Below are positions 39,378 through 48,463 of a stretch of 64,000 nucleotides of DNA, piece after piece. The translations under genes were made by a program, and so were the position numbers. Below the pieces are notes generated by a model. It saw nothing but the letters and a program-made list of their open reading frames with translations, had not been told where the DNA came from and searched no databases. Within the stretch, counting starts at the first letter, position 1. Each line of letters opens with the position of its first letter. Origin of the DNA: Agarilytica sp045430345 (GTDB taxonomy: Bacteria; Pseudomonadota; Gammaproteobacteria; Pseudomonadales; Cellvibrionaceae); NCBI GenBank assembly GCA_045430345.1, contig JAILXT010000001.1:558001-622000 (forward strand). Reading direction: 5' to 3'.

Positions 39378-40865
39378 ATGGGCTTGGCGATTGAGCGAGA
39401 AGATTTCACAAAGAAAGAATATGACGCTTTTTCAGAGCGTTTGTATGGGTGCTTATCAGCATTAAAAACTCAAATCCGTTCACCAAGTTTCGGTTTAAGT
39501 CCCCCAATGCTGGGCGCTGAACTTGAAAATTATATTGTTGACTCGAAAGGGGAGGTGTTGCCGCTTAATAAGGAAATTATTCATGCCGCGGACAGCGACA
39601 ATTATACAGTAGAGCTAAATAAATTTAATTTGGAAGTCAATTTCGACCCGCTCCCTCTAAACGCTTCGGCGTTTTCGTCTTTGCAAACGGCGATGACCAA
39701 TAATCTGGCCGCACTTGATTCTGTCGCGAATGAATTTGATGCGCAAATAGTGCCGACGGGTATTTTGCCGACTCTTCGAGAATCCCATTTAACACCTGAA
39801 TATATGACCGATTATGCTCGGTATCGTGGGTTGTCAAAATTTTTACGAAATAAGCGGGGTGAAAACTTTCATGTCCACATCTGTGGTGAAGATGAAATTC
39901 AATTAACGAGCAGTCATGTTGCATTGGAGGGCGCAAACACCTCGTTTCAATATCATTTAATGGTAAAGCCCGATGAGTTTGCCGATTGTTTTAATGTGAC
40001 TCAGATGGTCACGCCCTTACTGCTTGCCGTCTCGGCGAACTCTCCTATTTTATTAGATAAAATGTTGTGGGATGAAACACGTATCGCGTTGTTTAAGCAG
40101 TCGATCGACAGCAGGGTGCGCAGTGGTTTCAATTGGCGGCAGCCTGCGCGTGTCACATTTGGTCATGGCTGGGTACGAGACGACGCCTGGGAAATTTTTG
40201 CAGAAACGGTCGCGTTATATCCACCAATTTTCCCAATTCTTTCAAATGAAGATCCGATGTCTATTATTAGCGCGGGCGGTATTCCTAAGTTAGAGGAGTT
40301 ATGCTTGCATATGGGCACGACCTGGCCCTGGAACCGTCCGGTATATTCAGGGGCTGATGGTGGTCATGTTCGGATAGAGATGAGAGCGTTGCCTGCTGGG
40401 CCGAGTACCGTCGATATGTGTGCGAACGCCGCTTTTGCCACAGGTTTGGTTATGGGGCTAAAAGATTCTATTCGTGATTTCTTGGCGGTAATGCCGTTTC
40501 GGTTTGCGGAATATAACTTTTACCGTGCCGCCAAACGGGGTTTAGATGCGTCTATTATTTGGACGCGGCCGAGTAATCACCAGCTCGTAGAATTGCCGAT
40601 CGTTGATGTTATTCGAGAAATGTTACCGGTCGCTGAGCGTGGGTTAGTATCGCTCGGCATCGCGCCTGAAGAGATAAAAATGTATCTCGGTATTATTGAG
40701 GCGCGGCTTGATAAAATGTGTACAGGTGCACGTTGGCAAAGAGCTATGGTAAAAAAGTTTGAAGAAAAATGTGGGCGTACAGAAGCCTGTTCTCAGATGT
40801 TTTCACGCTATATGGCCCTTCAAAAAACGGCCGTGCCAGTGAGCGATTGGGCGCTGTCATGCTGA
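39378..40865 (+). CDS. GCS2-family carboxylate-amine ligase (glutamate-cysteine ligase-like)
   Basis: The 495-residue product has the GCS2 pattern: PPMLGAELENYIVDSKGEVL, VELNKFNLEVNFDPLPL, the FHVHIC strand, ANTSFQYHLM, and a GADGGHVRIEMRALPAGPS segment with the substrate-binding Arg/Glu. The family ligates a carboxylate to an amine using ATP; not all members make gamma-Glu-Cys, so the product is open. It overlaps the aspartoacylase-like gene by 7 nt, so ligase and hydrolase are translated together. Confidence 0.75.
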   Translation: MGLAIEREDFTKKEYDAFSERLYGCLSALKTQIRSPSFGLSPPMLGAELENYIVDSKGEVLPLNKEIIHAADSDNYTVELNKFNLEVNFDPLPLNASAFSSLQTAMTNNLAALDSVANEFDAQIVPTGILPTLRESHLTPEYMTDYARYRGLSKFLRNKRGENFHVHICGEDEIQLTSSHVALEGANTSFQYHLMVKPDEFADCFNVTQMVTPLLLAVSANSPILLDKMLWDETRIALFKQSIDSRVRSGFNWRQPARVTFGHGWVRDDAWEIFAETVALYPPIFPILSNEDPMSIISAGGIPKLEELCLHMGTTWPWNRPVYSGADGGHVRIEMRALPAGPSTVDMCANAAFATGLVMGLKDSIRDFLAVMPFRFAEYNFYRAAKRGLDASIIWTRPSNHQLVELPIVDVIREMLPVAERGLVSLGIAPEEIKMYLGIIEARLDKMCTGARWQRAMVKKFEEKCGRTEACSQMFSRYMALQKTAVPVSDWALSC

Positions 40866-41857
40866 GTATCATACGGTCGAAATCTATAACGTTACCTGAT
40901 ACGCCTGAAGAGTGGTTGACTCAACTCCACGATTCAACCGTTATCGAAATAAAGGGAAAAAACACCGATCAATGGCGGGTGATTAGTACGTTAATTCACG
41001 GAAATGAACCTTCTGGTTTACTGGCTGTTTTCAGGCTTTTAAAACAACAGCTGATTCCAGAAACTAACGTGGCCATTATTATTTCGTCAGTACGAGCGGC
41101 CAGGCATGCCCCCGTGTTTACCCAGCGTTTTGTTCCAGGTGAGTTCGATTTAAATCGACGCTTTGGTTATTTTGATTGCCATGACCGAGTGACCGAACTA
41201 GCGAAACATATTACTGAATATATTCGCGGGTTGTGCCCGCAGTTTGTGGCGGATCTGCACAATACATCGGGAAACGGTCCGGCATTTGCGGTATCGATCA
41301 GTGATCATATCGATGTCCGCAAGATGGCTTCATTGTTTACGTCTGAAATGGTGGTCACCCAGTTAGTTGTGGGTTCCTTGATGGAGCAAAACTTTAATTG
41401 CCCGATTGTTACGATTGAGTGTGGTGGCGCAAAAGAAGTGGCTTCCCACGATACGGCGTATAAAGGCTTGATATCACTGGTCACGGAGCCGGATATATTT
41501 TCAATGGACCCTCCTGATATTCATGTGATTTGTCATCCTGTTCGCATAAAAGCCCACGAAGGTATATCGCTCTGTTATGGCATGGATAAAACCGACGAGG
41601 TCGATATTACGTTGATCCCCGATATTGAAAAATTGAATTACCAAGTGACGGAGGCGGGTACAGAATTAGCGTGGTTAGATAGAAGCCTACGAGATTGTTT
41701 AACCGCAATTAATGATCATGGTGAGGAGGTCATTGAGGCGCTTTTTGAAATAGTAAACGGGCGCCTTACAGCAAAACGAAACTTACGTGTATTTATGGCA
41801 ACCGAGCGCGCAGATATTGCCCTAAGTGATTGTATTTTTTATGCGGCGATTGTCTAA
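40859..41857 (+). CDS. AstE/aspartoacylase-like zinc hydrolase (M14 fold)
   Basis: From the ATG at 40859 the product is 332 residues. It has the AstE/aspartoacylase motifs: STLIHGNEPSG (zinc His and Glu), NRRFG, and VADLHNTSGNGPAFAVS with the next zinc ligand, then a catalytic Glu in TIECGGAKEVA. Such enzymes cleave acyl-amino acid amides. A start further upstream (40769) would run inside the ligase gene and is rejected. The tight link with a GCS2-like ligase suggests that both act on one amide-bonded small molecule. Confidence 0.78.
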   Translation: MLSIIRSKSITLPDTPEEWLTQLHDSTVIEIKGKNTDQWRVISTLIHGNEPSGLLAVFRLLKQQLIPETNVAIIISSVRAARHAPVFTQRFVPGEFDLNRRFGYFDCHDRVTELAKHITEYIRGLCPQFVADLHNTSGNGPAFAVSISDHIDVRKMASLFTSEMVVTQLVVGSLMEQNFNCPIVTIECGGAKEVASHDTAYKGLISLVTEPDIFSMDPPDIHVICHPVRIKAHEGISLCYGMDKTDEVDITLIPDIEKLNYQVTEAGTELAWLDRSLRDCLTAINDHGEEVIEALFEIVNGRLTAKRNLRVFMATERADIALSDCIFYAAIV

Positions 41858-41907
41858 TTTGATCGCAGTTTAACCTGTTGTAAATGCCCTCGTATTTGTT
41901 CGCGGCG

Positions 41908-42555
41908 CTATGCCGTCTCGTCATTGTCGGGGCTTTTGCTATCAGGGGTGTCCGCTGTATCGGCTAAGCCGTCTTTGCCCAATATTTTATTTCGGAAGTC
42001 TTCATAACCTTCGAATACTAGGTCGTAGGTTTTATCAATATCTTCTTTCACCTTTCCCTCTAATACGCCAAAGCCATCAAGAATTTCACGCGCTTCAGAG
42101 AACCCTTGATCTACACCACCGCCGATCAGAGAAAGAAAGCTATCGACTTGTTCCTCAAGGCTCATATCCTGGTTTTGTTCTTGGTACTGGCTAAAAAACG
42201 CCGTAGAGAAGTCCACGATCCTGCCTGCAGTGGCCTGGGGGGAAACATCTATCCCGCTGTCCTGAATTTGTTGGGCGGCATCTGGCCCCATGCTAGGCGC
42301 TAACGCTTCGTTAATGCCTTCCAGGGCGGCCTTATATATCAAGCGCATGGGATCGTTTCTTACGTCTAGGTGGGCCTGCAACGTCGCCGCGTTGGTTTGA
42401 GCGGCTCGGGTCGATCTATCATCTTGCGCCGCGTTGGTATCCGTGGCTTCTTTGCTGATTGGCACTTGTTCGTCGTTAGAACTCGGTTTTACTGGCGTGG
42501 CTTTGCTGGTGGAGGAGGGGGCCGTATACGTCTGTTGATTCTGGATAGTATTCAT
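41908..42555 (-). CDS. DUF5610 protein
   Basis: The 215-residue product has a disordered, Ser/Thr/Gln-rich N-terminus (1-60) and a DUF5610 helical domain (about 60-185: MRLIYKAALEGINEALAP, DSGIDVSPQATAGRIVDFST, SLEEQVDSFLSLIGGGVDQG). The C-terminal 25 residues are acidic. There is no signal or membrane segment. The family is common in marine gammaproteobacteria; its function is unknown to me. The gene is convergent with the ligase/hydrolase pair. Confidence 0.75.
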   Translation of the reverse strand: MNTIQNQQTYTAPSSTSKATPVKPSSNDEQVPISKEATDTNAAQDDRSTRAAQTNAATLQAHLDVRNDPMRLIYKAALEGINEALAPSMGPDAAQQIQDSGIDVSPQATAGRIVDFSTAFFSQYQEQNQDMSLEEQVDSFLSLIGGGVDQGFSEAREILDGFGVLEGKVKEDIDKTYDLVFEGYEDFRNKILGKDGLADTADTPDSKSPDNDETA

Positions 42556-42797
42556 TGCTAGGGCCCAAATTGATTAATATTTGCTCAGTATAGGTCCGTT
42601 TGACGTGGGCTTCAACAGGTGGCGGCGCCCAAAATACATACAGAGCAGTATTGGGCGCCCAATTATTTGACGGTTAGCTTTCGCAAATACCGGTACTGCT
42701 ACTCGCGATACCATTTTGCTCGATATCAAACACCGTCGAGCGTGATACGGTTAAGCTGTGACGGGTGATAATAGCGTGCAGTGGGCACGAGAAAATT

Positions 42798-44435
42798 TTA
42801 GTGGATAAAGCGATCGATCGCTTTGCCCATTTGCCTTGCCATATCGTATAAACCGTCCGTAGCTGATTTTACATGGTGGACATCTTCCTGGGCGGAGTGG
42901 GTGATATTGTTAATACCGATAAGGTTGCGGTTAATCTCTTCCGTGGTCGCCGCTTGTTCTTCTGCGGCTGTGGCAATCTGCATATTGAGATCATTCATTT
43001 CCGAAACGGCTTGAATGATGTGTTCCAACGCTTCACCGGTATGGCGAGTTTTATCGCTGGTTGTTTCCGCGACGGAGACAACTGCAGCCATACTCTTCGA
43101 CGCATCTTCAGCGCCTGAGTGTATGTGTTGAATAATCTCATCGATTTCGTGGGTCGATTCTTGAACGCGTTTTGCCAATGTGCGTACTTCATCGGCAACA
43201 ACGGCGAAGCCTCTGCCTTGTTCGCCTGCACGGGCGGCTTCAATGGCGGCATTTAATGCGAGTAGATTAGTTTGTTCTGCGACGCCGTTAATAACATCGA
43301 GTACTTTATTAATTTTTTCTGCGGTATCAAGCAGTTGCCGGATAGTGGCGCTAGAGTCGGCAATCTTTTTAACCAAAGTATCCATTGAAACAATGGTTTC
43401 ATTAATGTTCTCTGTACCCGCTTCCATTTTTTGGTTGGTACTGCCCGCAATTTCCGCAGCATGCGCAGTGTTGCTCGCAATTTCATTTACGGTAGCGGAC
43501 ATTTCGTTAACGGCCGTAACAACCTGATCCATTTCCATGCTTTGCCGGTCTGTACCTGATTTAGTCCGGTCAGCAATTTCCACTAATTCGGCGGCAGAAG
43601 TATTCAGGTTATTGTTAACCACGTTAACTTCACTAACCACTTCTTGCACTTCAATCTGCATCCGGTTGAATTTCGCTGCAAGATCACTGAGTTCATCTTT
43701 ACCTTTATCGTTAATACGTTCAGTGAGATCCAGTTTCTCGCCTGTAATACGGTTCATACTTTCGACTGTGCCTTGAAGGGGGGCGATAATACTGCGCATT
43801 ACGGCGAAGGAGATACCTCCGAGGAACAGGCCGGTTATGGCGAGTACAATGAGTGAGGATTTAACGCTTTCACCCACCACTTTATTGATCGAGTCTGAGA
43901 AGTCTCCGGCACTGAATATCCAATCCCAACCGCCGTATAATTTATTGAAGGCAAACTTCTCTGAGGGTTCTTTTTGCCCGGGCTGAGGCCACCAATAATA
44001 ATTGAAACCTTCTTTCTGAGCGTTTTGTACAGATTTGATGTGGTTGACAACAATCGGAGCGCCGAGTTTGTCCTTCAGGTAATTCATGTCCTTGCCAGCG
44101 AAACCCTCGATGGTAGGGTGCATAATCCCCATACCTTTTGTGTCCAGAATATTGAGGTAATTGCCTCCATCGAAGCGCATACGCTTAATGGCTTCTTTAG
44201 TATAATGTTGTGCTTGTTCCGTGGTGAGTTCGCCAGAGGATTCTAGCTCTTGGAAATATTCTGCAATACCTATACTGGCAACGACCACTTGGCTAATGCC
44301 ATGCTTTTTGAACTCAAAAAGAGAATCGCGCAGAATGGCGATGGTAAGTACGCTCGCAACGAGGAGTGTTGCAAGGGATAGCACCACTAGCAGGTAAAAA
44401 CGTACTTTTATACTACTGGATCGCAACCACGACAT
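42798..44435 (-). CDS. Methyl-accepting chemotaxis protein with sCache sensor
   Basis: The 545-residue product has a first membrane segment at about 10-32, a periplasmic single-Cache domain (about 45-190, with GGNYLNILDTKGMGIMHP and NKLYGGWDWIFSAGDF), a second segment near 195-217, a HAMP domain, and the MCP signalling hairpin ending in the canonical EIVAS-type tip (NLLALNAAIEAARAGEQGRG). It senses small carboxylates or similar ligands and controls CheA. The ligand is unknown. Confidence 0.92.
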   Translation of the reverse strand: MSWLRSSSIKVRFYLLVVLSLATLLVASVLTIAILRDSLFEFKKHGISQVVVASIGIAEYFQELESSGELTTEQAQHYTKEAIKRMRFDGGNYLNILDTKGMGIMHPTIEGFAGKDMNYLKDKLGAPIVVNHIKSVQNAQKEGFNYYWWPQPGQKEPSEKFAFNKLYGGWDWIFSAGDFSDSINKVVGESVKSSLIVLAITGLFLGGISFAVMRSIIAPLQGTVESMNRITGEKLDLTERINDKGKDELSDLAAKFNRMQIEVQEVVSEVNVVNNNLNTSAAELVEIADRTKSGTDRQSMEMDQVVTAVNEMSATVNEIASNTAHAAEIAGSTNQKMEAGTENINETIVSMDTLVKKIADSSATIRQLLDTAEKINKVLDVINGVAEQTNLLALNAAIEAARAGEQGRGFAVVADEVRTLAKRVQESTHEIDEIIQHIHSGAEDASKSMAAVVSVAETTSDKTRHTGEALEHIIQAVSEMNDLNMQIATAAEEQAATTEEINRNLIGINNITHSAQEDVHHVKSATDGLYDMARQMGKAIDRFIH

Positions 44436-44737
44436 TAACGGACCTTTCTAACTATTATCTGAGCAATTTTCGGCTCTGCACCCCAGATGATTACAAATTT
44501 TGACATTCGGGCACCTTCCCTTAATCAGTATAGACGGCCATTTGGAGAACGTAAGTGCCTTGAGCATTAGATTTGGCATGCAAAGTGATGATTTTCCTCA
44601 AAAATCTTAATTTATCTTCGGCCATATTCTTCTGAAGTTGAGCAATTATTTATGTTACTTTAGACGAATATAGGGAGCTGTGCTTATCTCTTCCGGCTTT
44701 TTCTAGCCTGTTTTTAATCACTTTTGGGTCATATTTT
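44436..44737. other. 302-bp divergent intergenic region
   Basis: The gap lies between the leftward chemoreceptor gene and the rightward MBL-fold gene and must hold both promoters. It is AT-rich near 44590-44660. I see no clear -35/-10 pair, repeat or small gene. Confidence 0.4.
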
Positions 44738-45775
44738 ATGAAGAGGGTCTTCTTTTACGGGCTTATGCTCGTTGTTGCGTGTTTCTCCGCACTGCTTATT
44801 TATGTGAACTCCCAGCTTGAATATGACGACTTGCTAAAACAGCACACCCTTACGCCTGAACCGGTAGCCTTCCCGAATGAGTTGACGGTGCAATGGCTGG
44901 GGAATGCGACGGTTGCTGTGAGTGATGGTAAAAATACCATTATGACGGATGCCTGGTTCTCTCGGCCCGGCGTGAGTCAGTTTCTGTCGGGTATTGCTAC
45001 GGATATGACGGCGGTGAAAACCTCACTAACGCGAGCGGGTATCGGTACCGTTGATGCGATTATTCCGGTTCATTCTCATTATGATCATGTGATGGATGCG
45101 CCTGCTGTGGCAGAGCTGACAGGTGCGGTGATATTTGGTTCAGAGTCTTCCGCCAATGTAGGGCGAGGTTGGGGGCTACCGGAAGAGCAGTTCGTGGTGG
45201 TGGATAAAGCACGGTCTGAGCAGTTTGGGGATTTTAAGGTCACCTTATTAAAGTCAAAGCATTATGTGTTTGTCGATGAGCAGCTAAACACAGGCGCAGG
45301 TAAGGTGATTACAGAACCGCTAAAACAACCAGCAGGTTTTACGGAGTATCATGAGGGAGGGGCATATGCGGTTATTATCGAACACCCTCAAGCCACCATC
45401 TTAATCAATGGTTCAACAGGATATGTGGACGGCCTATTAGGTGGAATCGAGGCCGATATCGTGTTTTTAAGTGTTGCGGGGATCGCTGTGCAGACAGCGC
45501 AATACCAACGGGAGTATTGGCGTGAGGTGGTCGACGTTGTTGGCGCGACTTCAGTCGTGCCGATTCATTGGGATAGTTTGACGCATTCACTGGGTGATGA
45601 GCCTCAGGCGCCTTCCCGTTTGATGGATAGCGTGTTGCTCAATGTGAAAATGAAAGAAAGCGTATATTGGCTAATAGATAAAGGCGGCAAGAAGAGCGAT
45701 GGGCTGGAGTACTATACACCGCTTATGCCCTTATGGGAGAAAGTCCCGTTACGTCAATTATTACCGGGGAGCTAG
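44738..45775 (+). CDS. MBL-fold metal-dependent hydrolase, membrane-anchored
   Basis: The 345-residue product has one N-terminal membrane segment (about 4-22, VFFYGLMLVVACFSALLIYV), so the enzyme faces the periplasm. The beta-lactamase-like fold follows: VQWLGNATVAVS, the zinc motif HSHYDHVMDAP, KSKHYVF and a late VVPIHWDSL. It is of the UlaG/NAPE-PLD-like type, not a beta-lactamase. The substrate is not recognisable. Confidence 0.82.
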   Translation: MKRVFFYGLMLVVACFSALLIYVNSQLEYDDLLKQHTLTPEPVAFPNELTVQWLGNATVAVSDGKNTIMTDAWFSRPGVSQFLSGIATDMTAVKTSLTRAGIGTVDAIIPVHSHYDHVMDAPAVAELTGAVIFGSESSANVGRGWGLPEEQFVVVDKARSEQFGDFKVTLLKSKHYVFVDEQLNTGAGKVITEPLKQPAGFTEYHEGGAYAVIIEHPQATILINGSTGYVDGLLGGIEADIVFLSVAGIAVQTAQYQREYWREVVDVVGATSVVPIHWDSLTHSLGDEPQAPSRLMDSVLLNVKMKESVYWLIDKGGKKSDGLEYYTPLMPLWEKVPLRQLLPGS

Positions 45776-45806
45776 TTAAGGGCCTGCTCTTCTAGGTATG
45801 GCGTAG

Positions 45807-45829
45807 AAAGCCCCATGAATAGGGGCTTT
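45807..45829. terminator. Bidirectional terminator between convergent genes
   Basis: AAAGCCCC-ATGAATA-GGGGCTTT forms an 8-bp perfect stem between the MBL gene (+) and the alpha/beta hydrolase gene (-). The T-runs are short, so efficiency is uncertain. Confidence 0.6.
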
Positions 45830-45836
45830 GGGTACT

Positions 45837-46796
45837 TTAGCTTTGGGCTGTAGCTTTTTTCTTACGAGTAGAGCCACTTGTTTTTTTCGGTGGAAGAAAA
45901 CGCAAATTGCCTTCCTCACAAGGGTATGCGACTTCTTTGCTATCGAGCTTATCTTCGGCGATCCACATACTTTGATCACCTACCCATTTATCGTTTTCTA
46001 CCTGATTAATAAAGTCTGCGATGATGCGACAGCTAATATCAGGGATTTCCAGGGTAAAGGCGTGCGCATAGTGTTGAATAATCATCATCTTCGAGTTTTT
46101 GATATTTCGTCGAATGATGTCGTGAATATGCCGCGGGGTAAAAAAGTCATATTCAGCATTCAATATGAGTGTGGGCGCGGTAATCTTTTGAATATCTTCA
46201 GTAATGCTCGGGAAATCTGCAAGAGACTCCATCAGGTTTTGAATTCCGTATACGTCGAGGCTCATACTCGAAAGCCGCTTCGCCACTTCAAGTACTTCAG
46301 CCATGTTCTCCAAGTATTTGCTCGTAAAGTTTAACGGCAGTAACAGGTTTAAATAGCCCTCGAACCCTATTTGGGTCAACGCCATATGCAGGTTTTCACT
46401 ATGAAGCTTCAGTTGGCCATCCAGTTCTGAGAACGTACTGATGGGAATCAGCCCTTTGGTTTTGTCTGGGTAGCGGAAAGCGAATTCTTCAGCGACAACA
46501 CCGCCGAATGAAATGCCGGCGATATACGCGGTAGGGATGCTGAGTTCGTTCATCACCTGAGCGATGGCATCGGCGTTTTCGCTAAAGTTAGTGCCCAGCA
46601 CAGGCTTAGACGATGCCCCTTGGCCGAGCATATCGTAGAGCAAAACAGATATGTTCTGCGCAGTAAGCAGTTTTACAAACGGTTCCCAGTGGTTGGTCCG
46701 CATTGAGAGCCCATTAACAAAAACAATCGTTGGGCGAGAGGTTTTACCATAGTATTCGTAGTAAACGTCGTAGCCGCGGTACTTAACGGTCGGCAT
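45837..46796 (-). CDS. Alpha/beta hydrolase
   Basis: The 319-residue product has the fold's key parts: PTIVFVNGLSMRTNHW (oxyanion region), nucleophile elbow GISFGG (Ser near residue 95), TLILNAEYDFFTP with the acid Asp, and the late catalytic His in IQHYAHAFTLE. A tail of about 55 residues ends KKTSGSTRKKKATAQS and is basic. Esterase, lipase or dehalogenase activity cannot be separated. It follows a gene of unknown function (46824-47444) in the same operon. Confidence 0.8.
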   Translation of the reverse strand: MPTVKYRGYDVYYEYYGKTSRPTIVFVNGLSMRTNHWEPFVKLLTAQNISVLLYDMLGQGASSKPVLGTNFSENADAIAQVMNELSIPTAYIAGISFGGVVAEEFAFRYPDKTKGLIPISTFSELDGQLKLHSENLHMALTQIGFEGYLNLLLPLNFTSKYLENMAEVLEVAKRLSSMSLDVYGIQNLMESLADFPSITEDIQKITAPTLILNAEYDFFTPRHIHDIIRRNIKNSKMMIIQHYAHAFTLEIPDISCRIIADFINQVENDKWVGDQSMWIAEDKLDSKEVAYPCEEGNLRFLPPKKTSGSTRKKKATAQS

Positions 46797-46823
46797 AATC
46801 TTCTCCAGTAAAATCGCAAGTAA

Positions 46824-47444
46824 TTATCGTTGAACGATGGTGGCTAATAGTTCATCTAAAGCGTTGGCGATGATCCTGCGCATGCTATCAACGATATTTT
46901 GCTTTTCCTCATCGGATAATTCGATATCCATGTCTTTTAACATTCGGACTTGGGTTTGAATTTGCCGGCTATTTTCTTGGTCTATTTCATGTAAACAATG
47001 AATGAAGGGGTCATTGAGATCGAAATCATGGGGGAACAGTGTCAGGATTCTGAGTTCCGACATAAACGCATGGCTCAGCGCCAAATATTCATAAAACGTT
47101 CTGTCCTTTTCGAAAAAACCACTGAGGTATTTGGTCACCTCTGCGTTTTGCCACAGGTCCATGTTGATCTTGGTCGCCGCCATGTAAAGCATGGGGTTAA
47201 AGCTCCACTGGGTTGCTTTGGCGAGCAGCGTTGAATGTTCAATATCTTTGTAATACTGGGTATGTAAGTATTTGTAGGGGAGCCAGTCAAAGGGCTGAAG
47301 TTCTATTTTGGATAGGATGGCGGCATTGGTAGACTTAACGCTTTGTAAAAAAAGGCTGATACGCGTTTTGTCATCAGTTGAAAGAGGGTTGTCAGCAAAA
47401 TACTGCTGCGCTTTGTCTCGAATATTACCTGTTACTTCAGTCAT
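46824..47444 (-). CDS. Helical protein of unknown function, partner of the alpha/beta hydrolase
   Basis: The 206-residue soluble product is mainly helical and aromatic-rich (FDWLPYKYLHTQYYKDIEHS, MLYMAATKINMDLWQNAEV). It has no membrane or metal motif and no signal peptide. The 27-bp gap to the hydrolase gene implies an operon. The arrangement of a helical protein and an alpha/beta hydrolase with a Lys-rich tail recalls granule-associated polyester metabolism, but this is only a suggestion. Confidence 0.65.
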   Translation of the reverse strand: MTEVTGNIRDKAQQYFADNPLSTDDKTRISLFLQSVKSTNAAILSKIELQPFDWLPYKYLHTQYYKDIEHSTLLAKATQWSFNPMLYMAATKINMDLWQNAEVTKYLSGFFEKDRTFYEYLALSHAFMSELRILTLFPHDFDLNDPFIHCLHEIDQENSRQIQTQVRMLKDMDIELSDEEKQNIVDSMRRIIANALDELLATIVQR

Positions 47445-47836
47445 TTAGTTTGGCCTGCTAAAACGAATCTTATTGGGTTAGCGGTGGTTGGTTTTTTAGT
47501 TTCTGACGAGTGCTAGGGTGATTTCGTCATACTAAAGTGCTGTTTTGGCATGTTGAGCCTGCATTTTACTCAAAATGAGGCACTAAAATCAGCAGGTGGG
47601 CAATGTACCATAAGCTTGCAAAATCTTCACTTGCAAGGCGACGTTGGTGAGCTGGGTAATAGGGCGTACGTGTGTCAAAATATCGTTTTTTGTGACGTTG
47701 TTCATGCGAGATTTAATTTGTCGCTGAATAGGCTGAGGGTTTTATCGAAATGATTCGTCCTAAGCCAAAGCAGGAATGAAACCATTCAGTTAAAACGCCT
47801 ATATAAAGGCGATAAATAAATGTTAAAGAGGCCGGA
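47445..47836. other. 392-bp divergent intergenic region
   Basis: The region separates the leftward hydrolase operon from the rightward cupin gene. A short hairpin CGCCT-ATATAA-AGGCG lies just before the cupin gene (about 47800-47816) within its probable leader. A frame of 67 codons at 47550-47753 has no ribosome-binding site and is rejected. No other structure was recognised. Confidence 0.4.
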
Positions 47837-48268
47837 ATGCGCACTTTGTTATCCCTGATTGTTTTACTAATGATAGTGGGGTGTCAATCACACCCAGCCA
47901 CTCAGAAAGTGGTTTTTCCTGAGCAACAAATCGATTCGATTGTGTGGACCGAAGTGGAAAAACAAAAGGATTTCGCGATTCGTCCTTTATATAAGGATGT
48001 TAATTCAAGCGCCGTCGTGATGCTTATGAATGCGAATGAGCCGCCACACTATCACGATCATCACGACCTGATGGCGACGATTATTTCCGGTCAAAGTGCG
48101 ATTAACTTTAAGGGCCGCAAAGTTGAACTAAAGCCAGGGGATGCCGTTTTTATTCCCAAGGGGACATACCATTGGGCCGAGCGACTAAATGATGAGCCCG
48201 TTGTTGTGTTTGCTGTATTTTCCCCCGCATTTGATGGGAAAGACCGCAGAATGGCTGATGAAGATTGA
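47837..48268 (+). CDS. Cupin-domain lipoprotein
   Basis: The 143-residue product has a lipoprotein signal (MRTLLSLIVLLMIVGCQ, lipobox VGC with Cys16) and a single cupin domain: PPHYHDHHDLMATIISGQSA with a His-rich metal site, then LKPGDAVFIPKGTYHWAE. It would be anchored in the outer or inner membrane leaflet facing the periplasm. The substrate is unknown. GAGGCCGGA precedes the start. Confidence 0.85.
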   Translation: MRTLLSLIVLLMIVGCQSHPATQKVVFPEQQIDSIVWTEVEKQKDFAIRPLYKDVNSSAVVMLMNANEPPHYHDHHDLMATIISGQSAINFKGRKVELKPGDAVFIPKGTYHWAERLNDEPVVVFAVFSPAFDGKDRRMADED

Positions 48269-48463
48269 CCTTCTCAATTTTTGCGCTAATTAACCGTTGA
48301 GTTAGTTTTGTCTTGCTTCCAGCCACACTTACTGTGTATATGTGCGCGTTCCTTCTTTGCCGCGAATAACCGGTGTCTCCCAAGCGCCGCTCCTATGCTA
48401 TATACTCCTGATCACGCCAGTCTCCTGGCGATAAAATAACTATTACGTGCGCTAGGAAACATT

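Noticed and set aside
42660..42797. Possible short leftward frame (ending ICES) behind the chemoreceptor
   Set aside because: The frame only continues an out-of-frame reading of the MCP gene and has no start or ribosome-binding site of its own.
42999..43527. Several frames antisense to the chemoreceptor gene
   Set aside because: They mirror the highly conserved signalling hairpin codons of the MCP and carry no independent start signals.
47550..47753. 67-codon frame in the gap before the cupin lipoprotein
   Set aside because: It has no ribosome-binding site and no protein-like composition pattern or known relative; it is treated as intergenic.
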